This document shows positions 42,879 to 51,927 of a DNA stretch of 64,000 nucleotides, one piece after another (position 1 is the first letter of the stretch; each line of letters opens with the position of its first letter). Location of the stretch: NCBI RefSeq assembly GCF_042657185.1, contig NZ_JBHSNN010000010.1; one strand, written 5' to 3'. The position numbers were made by a program, and so were the translations under genes. Source of the stretch: Ureibacillus thermophilus (GTDB lineage: Bacteria; Bacillota; Bacilli; Bacillales_A; Planococcaceae). The notes beneath the pieces were generated by a model that did no database searches, was not told where the DNA came from, and saw nothing but the letters and a program-made list of their open reading frames with translations.

Positions 42879-45083
42879 ATGACCAAAATGAGAGTTCATG
42901 AATATGCCAAAAAAGTGAATCGATCAAGCAAAGAAGTCATTGAAGAATTAAAGAAATTAAATATAAATGTAACCAATCATATGTCAACGCTTAACGGAGA
43001 TGCAGTTGCAAAACTGGATGCAGTTTTTAACCAAAATGTTGATGCGCCTGTGAAAAAGAATGAAGGGCAACATAAACCAAAACAACCGCAAAATCAAAAT
43101 CATAAAGAAGCAGAAAAACAGGAACACGCGCCAAAACAAAAAGATAGCCAAGAACAAGAAGAAGCGCCCGTTGCTTTTGAAAAAATTAAACGAAACAAAG
43201 CTGCAAAAGAAGATATAATCCAACAACCAAAAAATAAAGGAAGCCAAAAGAAAAAGCCTGGCATCCATGGCGGAAAACGCCGTCAGCCAAAACAACAGCA
43301 GCCTCAACAGCCTGTACAAAAAGAGCTTCCTGAAAAAATTACTTTCTACGAATCTTTAACAGTAGCGGAACTGGCAAAAAAATTAAACCGCGAACCTTCT
43401 GAAATCATTAAAAAGCTCTTTATGCTTGGTGTGATGGCGACAATCAACCAATCCCTAGATAAAGATGCCATCGAATTAGTCTGCGCGGATTATGGTGTGG
43501 AAGTAGAAGAAGAAGTACGCATCGATAAAACAGATTTAAATGTTTATTTTGAAGAAGAAGATCCAGAAGAAGCATTAGTAGAACGTCCGCCGGTAGTAAC
43601 GATCATGGGTCACGTTGACCACGGGAAAACGACAACGCTGGATGCGATCCGTCATACAAGAGTGACTGAAGCAGAAGCAGGCGGTATTACGCAACATATT
43701 GGTGCATATCAAGTAGATATTAATGGAAAGAAAATTACGTTCCTTGATACACCTGGACACGAAGCATTCACGACAATGCGCGCAAGAGGAGCTCAAATTA
43801 CGGATATTGTTGTCATCGTTGTTGCAGCAGATGATGGTGTCATGCCGCAAACGGTGGAAGCCATTAACCATGCCAAAGCAGCCAATGTGCCAATCATTGT
43901 AGCAGTTAATAAAATTGATAAACCAACAGCGAATCCAGACCGTGTCATGCAAGAATTAACAGAGTATGGCCTCATTCCGGAAGACTGGGGTGGAGACACA
44001 ATCTTCGTTCCAATCTCCGCTCTAAAAGGAGAAGGAATCGATCAATTGTTAGAAATGATTTTGCTCGTTGCGGAAGTTTCTGAATTAAAAGCTAATCCAA
44101 ATCGCCGTGCAATCGGTACTGTGATTGAAGCCCGCCTAGATAAAGGCCGCGGTTCTGTTGCTACATTATTGGTGCAAAACGGTACATTGCGCGTAGGCGA
44201 CCCAATTGTTGTCGGAAATACATTCGGCCGTGTCCGTGCTATGGTGAACGATTTGGGCCGCCGCGTAAAAGAAGCAACACCAGCAACGCCTGTTGAAATT
44301 ACAGGATTGCATGAAGTGCCTCAAGCCGGAGATCGCTTCGTCGTATTTGAAGATGAAAAAACAGCCCGTGAAATCGGTGAAGCTCGTGCACAAATGGCAT
44401 TGCAAGCAAGCCGTGCGCAAAAATCCCGCCTTACTTTGGATAACTTGTTTGAACAAATGTCCCAAGGCGATATGAAAGAATTGAATTTGATTATTAAAGC
44501 AGACGTACAAGGTTCTGTAGAGGCTTTAGCTTCTTCCTTTATGAAAATTGATGTGGAAGGGGTAAAAGTAAAAATTATCCATACTGGTGTAGGAGCAATT
44601 ACAGAATCTGACATTAGCCTTGCCGCAGCTTCCAACGCCATCGTTATCGGCTTTAACGTGCGTCCAGATGTTAATGCGAAACGCGCTGCAGAACAAGAAG
44701 GCGTCGAAATTCGCTTGCACCGCATCATCTATAAAGCCATCGAAGAAATTGAAGCTGCTATGAAAGGTATGCTTGATCCAGAATATGAAGAAAAAATCAT
44801 CGGTCAAGCAGAAGTGCGTCAAACGATTAAAATTTCCAAAGTGGGTACAATTGCAGGTTCATACGTGACAGATGGTAAAGTGACTCGTGATGCTGGCGTG
44901 CGTGTCATCCGCAACGGAATCGTAATTTACGAAGGAGAACTTGCATCATTAAAACGCTTTAAAGATGACGTGAAAGAAGTTGTCAAAGGTTTTGAATGCG
45001 GTATGCAAATTAAAAACTTCAACGACATTAAAGAAGGCGACATTATCGAAGCCTTCGTAATGGAAGAAATTGTACGGAAATGA
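42879..45083 (+). CDS. infB: Translation initiation factor IF-2
   Basis: IF2 places initiator tRNA on the 30S subunit and drives subunit joining. The N-terminal part (about 1-160) is a short helical domain plus a Gln/Lys-rich disordered region; IF2_N (about 160-215) follows, then the G domain with GHVDHGKTTT (near 243), DTPGHEAF and NKIDK, domain II, and the C-terminal tRNA-binding domains ending MEEIVRK. Length is 734 residues. ylxP overlaps the 3' end by 4 bases. Confidence 0.98.
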   Translation: MTKMRVHEYAKKVNRSSKEVIEELKKLNINVTNHMSTLNGDAVAKLDAVFNQNVDAPVKKNEGQHKPKQPQNQNHKEAEKQEHAPKQKDSQEQEEAPVAFEKIKRNKAAKEDIIQQPKNKGSQKKKPGIHGGKRRQPKQQQPQQPVQKELPEKITFYESLTVAELAKKLNREPSEIIKKLFMLGVMATINQSLDKDAIELVCADYGVEVEEEVRIDKTDLNVYFEEEDPEEALVERPPVVTIMGHVDHGKTTTLDAIRHTRVTEAEAGGITQHIGAYQVDINGKKITFLDTPGHEAFTTMRARGAQITDIVVIVVAADDGVMPQTVEAINHAKAANVPIIVAVNKIDKPTANPDRVMQELTEYGLIPEDWGGDTIFVPISALKGEGIDQLLEMILLVAEVSELKANPNRRAIGTVIEARLDKGRGSVATLLVQNGTLRVGDPIVVGNTFGRVRAMVNDLGRRVKEATPATPVEITGLHEVPQAGDRFVVFEDEKTAREIGEARAQMALQASRAQKSRLTLDNLFEQMSQGDMKELNLIIKADVQGSVEALASSFMKIDVEGVKVKIIHTGVGAITESDISLAAASNAIVIGFNVRPDVNAKRAAEQEGVEIRLHRIIYKAIEEIEAAMKGMLDPEYEEKIIGQAEVRQTIKISKVGTIAGSYVTDGKVTRDAGVRVIRNGIVIYEGELASLKRFKDDVKEVVKGFECGMQIKNFNDIKEGDIIEAFVMEEIVRK

Positions 45084-45358
45084 TTGTCTATTTAGAAGCG
45101 GCATTCATCATTCCGGACGCGCACTCTTTAAAGGAAAAGCGAGCAGTTCTCCAGCGGATGATTACGAGAGCGAAGCAGAAATTTAATGTATCTGTTGCAG
45201 AAATTGACCATCAAGATGTGTGGCAGCGAACAAAAATCGCTGTTGTGACAGTTGCTTCTTCCCGTCAAGCAGCTGAGCGGGAAATTGATCAAGTGCTCCA
45301 TTTTTTACAATCGAATCCATCATGGGAGCTGCTAGAATTTTCTCGAGAGTTTTTGTAA
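45080..45358 (+). CDS. ylxP: DUF503 family protein YlxP
   Basis: This 92-residue ferredoxin-like protein starts MIVYLEAAFIIPDAHSLKEK and contains FNVSVAEIDHQDVWQRTKIA, the DUF503/YlxP signature. Its function is unknown to me; the position between infB and rbfA is conserved and hints at a role with ribosomes. It overlaps infB by 4 bases. A terminator-like hairpin follows. Confidence 0.92.
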   Translation: MIVYLEAAFIIPDAHSLKEKRAVLQRMITRAKQKFNVSVAEIDHQDVWQRTKIAVVTVASSRQAAEREIDQVLHFLQSNPSWELLEFSREFL

Positions 45359-45411
45359 TCCTTGAGGATAATTTTTAGGATTCCAACAACAATAACAAGT
45401 AAAATGAAAAG

Positions 45412-45455
45412 AAGTAGGGAGAAGCGCAATTTGTGCTTTTGCTCTACTTTTTATA
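45412..45455 (+). terminator. Terminator-like hairpin between ylxP and rbfA
   Basis: AAGTAG pairs with CTACTT on the outside and AAGCGCA with TGTGCTT on the inside, with a small internal loop between, followed by TTTTATA. It lies inside what is usually one operon, 15 bases before the rbfA start, so it would dampen rbfA expression or mark a new unit. Confidence 0.6.
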
Positions 45456-45469
45456 AAGAGGTGACGATT

Positions 45470-45820
45470 ATGTCTCTACGTGCAAATCGTGTTGCTGAAC
45501 AAATGAAGAAGGAATTAGGTGACATCATTGGCCGTAAGCTGAAAGATCCGAGAGTTGGTTTTGTTACAGTAACGGCTGTTGAATTGACAGGTGATCTTCA
45601 ACAAGCGACGATTTATTTTACGACTTTGGGAACGGAAGAAGAAAGAAACGAAACATTGAAAGCTTTGGAAAAGGCGAAAGGATTTATCCGTTCTGAAATT
45701 GGGCATCGTATTCGCTTAAGAAGAACGCCTGAAATCACCTTTAAATTTGATACATCGATAGAATACGGCAACAAAATCGAACAATTATTGCGCTCGATTA
45801 AAGAAAACGAAGAAGCGTAA
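45470..45820 (+). CDS. rbfA: Ribosome-binding factor A
   Basis: RbfA binds the 30S subunit late in assembly and helps fold the 5' end of 16S rRNA. The KH-like 116-residue product has RANRVAEQMKKELGDIIGRK, DPRVGFVTVTAVELTGDLQ and IRLRRTPEITFKFDTSIEYG. ATG 45470 follows AGAGGTGA; the longer frame upstream covers the hairpin and is not homologous. Confidence 0.97.
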   Translation: MSLRANRVAEQMKKELGDIIGRKLKDPRVGFVTVTAVELTGDLQQATIYFTTLGTEEERNETLKALEKAKGFIRSEIGHRIRLRRTPEITFKFDTSIEYGNKIEQLLRSIKENEEA

Positions 45821-45831
45821 AACAAATATTG

Positions 45832-45880
45832 AAAAAAGCCTGCGACTGCATAAAAAGACCCATGCAGGTAGGCTTTTTTT
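45832..45880 (+). terminator. Intrinsic terminator after rbfA
   Basis: AAAAAAGCC pairs with GGCTTTTTT and, inside, TGCAT pairs with ATGCA. Seven T close the structure (45874-45880). The truB ribosome site GGGGGGA begins 13 bases later. Confidence 0.85.
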
Positions 45881-45905
45881 ATTGAACATTTTTGGGGGGA
45901 TTCTA

Positions 45906-46817
45906 GTGGATGGTATTTTGCCATTGTGGAAAGAACGAGGTTTAACGAGCCACGACTGTGTTTTTCAACTTCGAAAAATATTGAAAACCAAAAAAATCGG
46001 ACATACAGGAACTTTAGATCCGGAAGTGGAAGGCGTTTTGCCGATTTGCATTGGACAAGCAACCAAACTCTCTGATTATTTAATGGAGTCGGGCAAAACG
46101 TACGAAGCGGAAGTGTTGATTGGCCGTTCCACTACAACGGAAGATGCAGAAGGCGATACGCTAGAAAAAGATGAATCATATAAACAATTCACCCGGGAAC
46201 AATTGCTTCAAGTTTTGTCTCAACTAACAGGAGAAATTGAACAAATTCCCCCAATGTATTCAGCGGTAAAGGTAAACGGCGTTAAACTTTATGAATATGC
46301 AAGGAAAGGCATTGAAGTGGAGCGCCCAAGAAGAAAAGTAACCATTTACGAATTAACATTGCTTGATGAGCGGGACTTGTATGAAGGAAAGGAAATCGCC
46401 TTTAAGATTCGAGTGAAGTGCAGCAAAGGCACATATATCCGCACCCTTGCCGTACAAATTGGAGAGTTATTAGGCTATCCTAGCCATATGTCTTCTCTTG
46501 TAAGAACTGCTTCTGGGAATTTTTCGAAAGAAGATTGTGTGCCAATCCATGAAGTCAAAAAAGCCGTAGAGGAAGGGACGGTTCACGAGCTTATTTTGCC
46601 CATTGAAAAAGCCTTATCTTCTTACCCGTTTATTGAAGTGGATGCAACCAATGAGAAGCAAATTTGTAATGGACAAATTTTAAAAGTCCATTCATTATTA
46701 AAACAGAGTGAAAAAATTGTGTTTAGCCGAAATGGGAAGGCAATTGCTGTCTATATCAAGCATCCAACAAAAACTGGGCTGATGAAACCAGACAAGATGT
46801 TTCCAAATAATTTCTAG
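45906..46817 (+). CDS. truB: tRNA pseudouridine-55 synthase TruB
   Basis: TruB makes pseudouridine 55 in the T-loop of tRNAs. GHTGTLDPEVEGVLPICIGQ carries the catalytic aspartate; IEQIPPMYSAVKVNG and CSKGTYIRTLAVQIGELL are family motifs. GTG 45906 follows GGGGGGA at 45894-45900, giving 303 residues; a TTG at 45882 precedes the ribosome site. ribF follows after 11 bases. Confidence 0.97.
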   Translation: MDGILPLWKERGLTSHDCVFQLRKILKTKKIGHTGTLDPEVEGVLPICIGQATKLSDYLMESGKTYEAEVLIGRSTTTEDAEGDTLEKDESYKQFTREQLLQVLSQLTGEIEQIPPMYSAVKVNGVKLYEYARKGIEVERPRRKVTIYELTLLDERDLYEGKEIAFKIRVKCSKGTYIRTLAVQIGELLGYPSHMSSLVRTASGNFSKEDCVPIHEVKKAVEEGTVHELILPIEKALSSYPFIEVDATNEKQICNGQILKVHSLLKQSEKIVFSRNGKAIAVYIKHPTKTGLMKPDKMFPNNF

Positions 46818-46828
46818 GAGGCCATACA

Positions 46829-47785
46829 ATGAAGGTAATTCATTTAAAATATCCGTACCAATTAGATAAAGTCGATCCTTCCACTTCCTATTCCCTGGCA
46901 GTCGGCTTTTTTGATGGCGTACATAGAGGGCATCAAGCGGTGATTCGTGCTGCAATGGAAAAAGCAAAGGAATTAAATATTCATAGTGCTGTGATGACCT
47001 TTGATCCCCATCCTTCCATCGTCTTAGGAAACAGCCATGAAAAAATATTTTATATTACTCCCCTTCCTCAAAAATTAGAGATTTTGGAGGAAATGGGAGT
47101 CGATACGACATTTGTTGTACAATTTACATCGGATTTTGCAAAGCTTTTGCCGGAAGAGTTCGTGCAATATTTTATCCGCGATTTAAATATAAAGCATGTC
47201 ACAGCAGGATTTGATTTTTCCTTCGGCGCTTTTGGCAAAGGCAATATGGATTTAATGAAGGATATTTCCAATGGGGATTTCGGTGTAACGGTCGTTGAAA
47301 AACAAGAGGAAAATGGGGAAAAGATTTCATCAACCCGCATCCGCAAATGCTTGCAGGAAGGGGATATGGAAACGGTTCATTATTTGCTGGGCCGCCCTTA
47401 TCAAATTCAAGGGATTGTTGTTCAAGGGGATAAACGGGGCCGTACCATCGGCTTTCCTACAGCCAACATCCAATCGAAGGAAGGCTGCTTTATTCCTAAA
47501 AAAGGTGTTTATGCTGTAAAAATACTGGTGCAAAATCAACTATATGATGGAGTATGCAATGTAGGGTATAAACCGACATTTAAAAATCCAGAAGAAAAGC
47601 ATTTAACTATTGAAGTTCATATTTTAGATTTTCAAAAAAATATTTATGGAGAAGAAGTGAAAGTTTATTGGTATAAACGGCTTCGAGATGAACAAAAATT
47701 TGATGGCATTGAAGCATTAAAAGAACAGATCACTCGGGATAAAGAGCAGGCAATCGAATATTTTTCAAATCAATCATTTGCTTAA
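46829..47785 (+). CDS. ribF: Bifunctional riboflavin kinase / FMN adenylyltransferase
   Basis: RibF turns riboflavin into FMN and then FAD. The N-terminal adenylyltransferase domain (about 1-180) has AVGFFDGVHRGHQAVI and STRIRKCLQEG. The C-terminal riboflavin kinase domain (about 185-310) has KRGRTIGFPTANI and GVCNVGYKPTF. Length is 318 residues. TAGGAGGCC is the ribosome site. No FMN riboswitch is seen upstream. The rpsO promoter overlaps its 3' end. Confidence 0.97.
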   Translation: MKVIHLKYPYQLDKVDPSTSYSLAVGFFDGVHRGHQAVIRAAMEKAKELNIHSAVMTFDPHPSIVLGNSHEKIFYITPLPQKLEILEEMGVDTTFVVQFTSDFAKLLPEEFVQYFIRDLNIKHVTAGFDFSFGAFGKGNMDLMKDISNGDFGVTVVEKQEENGEKISSTRIRKCLQEGDMETVHYLLGRPYQIQGIVVQGDKRGRTIGFPTANIQSKEGCFIPKKGVYAVKILVQNQLYDGVCNVGYKPTFKNPEEKHLTIEVHILDFQKNIYGEEVKVYWYKRLRDEQKFDGIEALKEQITRDKEQAIEYFSNQSFA

Positions 47786-47806
47786 ATTTTTGAACTATGG
47801 TATTAT
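47778..47806 (+). promoter_or_regulatory. Promoter of rpsO
   Basis: TTGCTT (47778-47783) and TATTAT (47801-47806) are 17 bases apart, with TGG directly before the -10 (extended -10). The -35 overlaps the end of ribF. Confidence 0.65.
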
Positions 47807-47834
47807 ACATCAGGTATACAAATTGTATATTCCT

Positions 47835-47873
47835 TAGCTCGGCGTACCGATGCTCCAACGGTTGGCTGTGCTA
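47835..47873 (+). promoter_or_regulatory. Structured rpsO leader (possible S15 autoregulatory element)
   Basis: The 5' leader of rpsO contains a GC-rich island in AT-rich surroundings. TAGC (47835-47838) can pair with GCTA (47870-47873), and ACCG with CGGT inside. It ends about 30 bases before the gene. Bacillus S15 is known to bind its own leader; whether this fold matches that class needs a covariance search. Confidence 0.45.
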
Positions 47874-47905
47874 GAGGAGTAAATCAAAAATAGGAGGAAA
47901 ACAAA

Positions 47906-48175
47906 ATGGCAATTTCTAAAGAACGCAAAAACGAAATCATTAAAGAATTCCAACTTCACGAAGGAGATACTGGTTCTCCAGAAGTGCAAATCGCAATCTT
48001 AACAGAAGAAATCAACGTATTAAACGATCACTTATCAGTTCATAAAAAAGACTTCCATTCTCAACGTGGACTTCTTAAAAAAGTAGGTCATCGTCGTCAC
48101 TTATTAAAATATTTGCGTGAAAAAGACGTCCAACGCTACCGTACTTTAATTGAAAAATTAGGTCTTCGTCGTTAA
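47906..48175 (+). CDS. rpsO: 30S ribosomal protein S15
   Basis: S15 binds the central domain of 16S rRNA early in assembly. The 89-residue product has the family blocks FQLHEGDTGSPEVQIAILTE and RGLLKKVGHRRHLLKYLRE. TAGGAGGAA at 47891-47899 gives the start. It has its own promoter, leader and terminator, between ribF and pnp. Confidence 0.98.
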   Translation: MAISKERKNEIIKEFQLHEGDTGSPEVQIAILTEEINVLNDHLSVHKKDFHSQRGLLKKVGHRRHLLKYLREKDVQRYRTLIEKLGLRR

Positions 48176-48178
48176 TCA

Positions 48179-48203
48179 GAAAGCGGGATTTTCCCGCTTT
48201 TTA
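48179..48203 (+). terminator. Intrinsic terminator after rpsO
   Basis: GCGGGA (48182-48187) pairs with TCCCGC (48191-48196), extended by AAA/TTT, followed by TTTTTATTT. Compact and strong. Confidence 0.9.
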
Positions 48204-48307
48204 TTTATTCAAAAAATCCCTTCCAAAGAGTAACAATTACAGTAAAACTTCCATATTTTAAACGAAAATGTTTAGCATAGAAAATGCTTTTTTGATACAC
48301 TTACTAA

Positions 48308-48316
48308 TGGTATAAA
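48308..48316 (+). promoter_or_regulatory. Extended -10 promoter candidate for pnp
   Basis: TGG then TATAAA (48311-48316) lies 44 bases before pnp, downstream of the rpsO terminator. The -35 region is only a T-run. Confidence 0.4.
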
Positions 48317-48359
48317 AATAATGGTGGCATACGCCTCATAAAGAAAGGAGATACCATAC

Positions 48360-50480
48360 ATGACCGAGAAGAAAGTTTATCGTTACGATTGGGCCGGACG
48401 TCCATTAATCATCGAAGTCGGACAATTGGCTAAGCAGGCGAACGGCGCTGTACTTGTGCGCTATGGAGACTCGGCTGTTCTTTGTACCGCAACGATGTCA
48501 AAAGAAGCTAAAGCGTTAGACTTCTTCCCTCTGACTGTCAACTACGAAGAGCGTTTATACGCAGCTGGAAAAATTCCTGGAGGGTTCATTAAACGGGAAG
48601 GCCGTCCATCAGAACATGCCATTTTAGTTTCCCGCTTGATTGACCGTCCGATTCGTCCAATGTTCCCGGATGGTTTCCGCAATGAAGTACAAGTTGTATC
48701 CATGGTTATGTCTTCTGATCCAGATTGCCCGACAGAAATGGCAGCATTAGTTGGATCATCCTTGGCGCTTTCCATTTCGGATATTCCATTCAATGGTCCT
48801 ATTGCCGGCGTGAATGTTGGCTACGTAGATGGAAAATTTGTCATCAACCCGGATGTGACGCAATCTGAAAAAAGTACAATCCATCTATCCGTAGCAGGAA
48901 ATAAAGATGCCATCAACATGGTGGAAGCCGGAGCATTGGAAGTGCCGGAAGAAGTGATGCTAGAAGCCATCATGTTTGGACATGAAGAAATTAAAAAATT
49001 AATTGAATTCCAAGAACAAATTGTGGCAGAAGTCGGCAAAGAAAAAATTGAAGTTGAATTGTTTGAAGTGGATCAAGAAATTGAAAGAGCGGTAAGAGAA
49101 ATGTGCGAACAAGATATGATTGCCGCGATTCAAACAGTGGAGAAACTCGCCCGTGATGAGGCAATTGAAGCTGTAAAACAGCGTGTAGTTGCCCATTATG
49201 AAGAACAAGAAGCCGATGAAGAAACATTAAAACATGTGCATATAGTGCTTGATAAAATTGTAAAAGAAGAAGTTCGCCGCTTAATTACAGAAGAAAAAGT
49301 ACGCCCAGATGGACGGAAAGTAGACGAAATCCGCCCGCTTTCATCAGAAGTAGGCTTATTGCAACGGGCTCATGGTTCGGGGTTATTTACCCGCGGTCAA
49401 ACACAAGTGCTTTCCATCTGTACTTTAGGACCATTAGGCGATGTGCAAATTATTGATGGATTAGGTTTGGAAGAATCAAAACGCTTCATGCACCATTATA
49501 ACTTCCCTCCTTTCTCAGTAGGGGAAACAGGTCCGATGCGTGGTCCAGGACGTCGCGAAATTGGTCACGGTGCACTAGGTGAAAGAGCATTGCTTGCAGT
49601 CATCCCAGATGAAAAAGAATTCCCTTACGCGATTCGCTGCGTATCTGAAGTATTAGAATCAAACGGTTCCACTTCCCAAGCTTCTATTTGCGCATCAACC
49701 CTTGCCATGATGGACGCCGGTGTGCCAATTAAAGCACCTGTGGCAGGTATTGCGATGGGACTTGTAAAACAAGGCGACTATTATACGATTTTAACGGATA
49801 TCCAAGGCATTGAAGACCATCTTGGGGATATGGACTTTAAAGTAGCTGGAACGGAAAAAGGTGTTACGGCGCTGCAAATGGACATTAAAATTGATGGATT
49901 ATCCCGCGAGATTTTGGAAGAAGCGCTTAAACAAGCAAGAGAAGGACGCATGATTATTTTGGAGCATATGAAACAAACTCTTGCCGAGCCGCGCAAACAA
50001 CTTTCAAAATATGCGCCTAAAATCATTTCCATCAAAATCAATCCTGAAAAAATTCGTGATGTCATCGGTTCTGGCGGAAAAACAATTAATCGAATCATCG
50101 ATGAAACAGGTGTTAAAATCGATACAGAACAAGATGGTACAATTTACATTTGTTCCGCTAATGAAGAAATGAACCAACGGGCGAAAGAAATGATTGAAGA
50201 CATCGTTCGCGAAGCAAAAGTGGGAGAATATTATTTAGCCACTGTAAAACGCATTGAAAAATTCGGCGCATTCTGTGAAATTTTACCAGGAAAAGATGGG
50301 TTATTGCACATCTCTGAAATTCAAGAAGAGCGCACACATAAAGTGGAAGATGTGTTAAAAGTCGGCGATAAAATTCTTGTAAAAGTCATCGATATCGATG
50401 ATCAAGGACGCATCAATCTGTCCAGAAAAGTTGTGTTAAAAGAGGACAGAGAACGGGAAAAACAAAATTCAAATAATTAA
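48360..50480 (+). CDS. pnp: Polyribonucleotide nucleotidyltransferase (PNPase)
   Basis: PNPase degrades RNA 3' to 5' by phosphorolysis. Two RNase PH domains (about 1-225 and 310-540) flank a helical linker; the second contains FPPFSVGETGPMRGPGRREI and the metal-binding aspartates in DIQGIEDHLGDMDFKVAGT. KH (about 555-615; INPEKIRDVIGSGGKTIN) and S1 (about 620-695) follow. Length is 706 residues. AAAGGAG at 48343-48349 marks the start. Confidence 0.98.
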   Translation: MTEKKVYRYDWAGRPLIIEVGQLAKQANGAVLVRYGDSAVLCTATMSKEAKALDFFPLTVNYEERLYAAGKIPGGFIKREGRPSEHAILVSRLIDRPIRPMFPDGFRNEVQVVSMVMSSDPDCPTEMAALVGSSLALSISDIPFNGPIAGVNVGYVDGKFVINPDVTQSEKSTIHLSVAGNKDAINMVEAGALEVPEEVMLEAIMFGHEEIKKLIEFQEQIVAEVGKEKIEVELFEVDQEIERAVREMCEQDMIAAIQTVEKLARDEAIEAVKQRVVAHYEEQEADEETLKHVHIVLDKIVKEEVRRLITEEKVRPDGRKVDEIRPLSSEVGLLQRAHGSGLFTRGQTQVLSICTLGPLGDVQIIDGLGLEESKRFMHHYNFPPFSVGETGPMRGPGRREIGHGALGERALLAVIPDEKEFPYAIRCVSEVLESNGSTSQASICASTLAMMDAGVPIKAPVAGIAMGLVKQGDYYTILTDIQGIEDHLGDMDFKVAGTEKGVTALQMDIKIDGLSREILEEALKQAREGRMIILEHMKQTLAEPRKQLSKYAPKIISIKINPEKIRDVIGSGGKTINRIIDETGVKIDTEQDGTIYICSANEEMNQRAKEMIEDIVREAKVGEYYLATVKRIEKFGAFCEILPGKDGLLHISEIQEERTHKVEDVLKVGDKILVKVIDIDDQGRINLSRKVVLKEDREREKQNSNN

Positions 50481-50487
50481 TAAGAGG

Positions 50488-50520
50488 AGAGGTTGTAGAA
50501 AAGGAGAACAACCTCTTTTT
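50488..50520 (+). terminator. Intrinsic terminator after pnp
   Basis: AGAGGTTGT (50488-50496) pairs with ACAACCTCT (50508-50516), followed by TTTTTATA. It ends the pnp transcript. Confidence 0.85.
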
Positions 50521-50628
50521 ATATTGTCTAAATCAATCAAAAAACTTTTCAACTTATTGATAATTTTGTAAAGTAAAGAGTAGCTTCGATGGAAAAGATT
50601 GAATGATGAAATAGAAAGAGGTTGAACA

Positions 50629-51882
50629 TTGGTTAACGTTTATACTTGCCAAAATGGCGTAAGGATCGTATATGAACAAGTTCCATATGTTCGTTCCATT
50701 GCAGTTGGAATTTGGGTGGGAGCTGGCTCCCGATTTGAAATGCCTGAAGAAAACGGCATTACCCACTTCATTGAACATATGCTCTTTAAAGGAACAATGA
50801 CCCGTACAGCGCGGCAAATTGCAGAAGAGTTTGACCGCATCGGCGGAGAGCTGAATGCGTTCACAACGAAAGAAAATACTTGTTATTATGCGAAAGTGCT
50901 CGATCATCATGGGAAATTAGCCATTAATATTTTAGCGGATATGTTCTTCCATTCGACTTTTGAAAAGAATGAATTGGAAAAAGAACGGCAAGTCGTTTTA
51001 GAGGAAATTTTGATGAGCGAAGATGCTCCCGATGATGATATCCACGAACGTTTATGGAGGGTCATGTATCCAAAAGACCCATTGGGACTGCCCATTTTAG
51101 GAACGAAAGAAACCCTTCAAACTTTTAATCGAGATTTAATCTTAAATTATATGGAAAAATATTATTATCCGAAAAATGTGGTTATTTCCTTAGCGGGGAA
51201 TATATCGAAGGAATTGCTGCTACATATTGAATCGTTGTTCGGAAAATACGAGCCTTCTAAAAAAGCTGTTCCAATCAGTTTATCTTATCCGGCTTTCCAT
51301 TCAGGCCGATTTATTAAGGAAAGGGATGTAGAGCAGTCCCATCTGGCAATGAGTTACCCTGGAATCAACGTAAAAAATGCTAATTATTACAGTTTTATTA
51401 CCCTTAATAACATTATTGGAGGCAATATGTCTTCACGCTTATTCCAGGAAGTCAGGGAAGAAAAAGGGCTTGCTTATACTATATATTCCTATCCTTCCTG
51501 CTATATGGATGTCGGTGCCATGACCATTTATGGAAGCACCAACAATCAACAATTGGCTTTATTGCATGAAACGGTTATAGAAACCATTGAAAAAATAAAA
51601 AGGGAAGGCGTTACACCTCAAGAACTTGAGAATGGAAAAGAGCAGCTGAAAGCAAGTTTCCTTCTAAATATGGAAAGTATGACGAACCGCATGAGCCGAA
51701 ATGGAAAAAATGAGCTGATTTTTGGCAATCATCTAACGGTGGATGAAATTCTTCAAAAAATTGATGCGATTTCTCTAGAATCCATTCAAAAACTTATTGA
51801 TCAAATTTTTGCTGTTGAACCGGCAGTGGCCATCATCGGGCAGGATATCCAAAATTATCAACGAAAAATGGTAAATGCATGA
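50629..51882 (+). CDS. mlpA: M16-family zinc protease (processing-peptidase-like)
   Basis: This 417-residue protein is a single-chain M16B metallopeptidase. The inverted zinc motif H-F-I-E-H lies in ITHFIEHMLFKGT near residue 48, with the downstream glutamate in LEKERQVVLEEI. The C-terminal half has EVREEKGLAYTIYSYPSC, the usual M16 companion block. In B. subtilis mlpA (ymxG) stands at this place and was reported to affect exoprotease expression. The start is TTG 50629, after AGAGGTTGA. No signal peptide is seen, so it is cytoplasmic. Confidence 0.92.
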   Translation: MVNVYTCQNGVRIVYEQVPYVRSIAVGIWVGAGSRFEMPEENGITHFIEHMLFKGTMTRTARQIAEEFDRIGGELNAFTTKENTCYYAKVLDHHGKLAINILADMFFHSTFEKNELEKERQVVLEEILMSEDAPDDDIHERLWRVMYPKDPLGLPILGTKETLQTFNRDLILNYMEKYYYPKNVVISLAGNISKELLLHIESLFGKYEPSKKAVPISLSYPAFHSGRFIKERDVEQSHLAMSYPGINVKNANYYSFITLNNIIGGNMSSRLFQEVREEKGLAYTIYSYPSCYMDVGAMTIYGSTNNQQLALLHETVIETIEKIKREGVTPQELENGKEQLKASFLLNMESMTNRMSRNGKNELIFGNHLTVDEILQKIDAISLESIQKLIDQIFAVEPAVAIIGQDIQNYQRKMVNA

Positions 51883-51884
51883 AG

Positions 51885-51924
51885 AAAAAACGAGCAAGGG
51901 AAAGCGTCCTCTGCTCGTTTTTTT
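51885..51924. terminator. Bidirectional terminator between mlpA and the ABC permease
   Basis: AAAAAACGAGCA (51885-51896) is the inverse of TGCTCGTTTTTT (51912-51923), with T-runs on both strands. It serves two convergent genes, with the permease stop codon at 51928. Confidence 0.85.
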
Positions 51925-51927
51925 ATG

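Noticed and set aside
46600..46829. FMN riboswitch upstream of ribF
   Set aside because: ribF follows truB after 11 bases and no conserved riboswitch core is visible.
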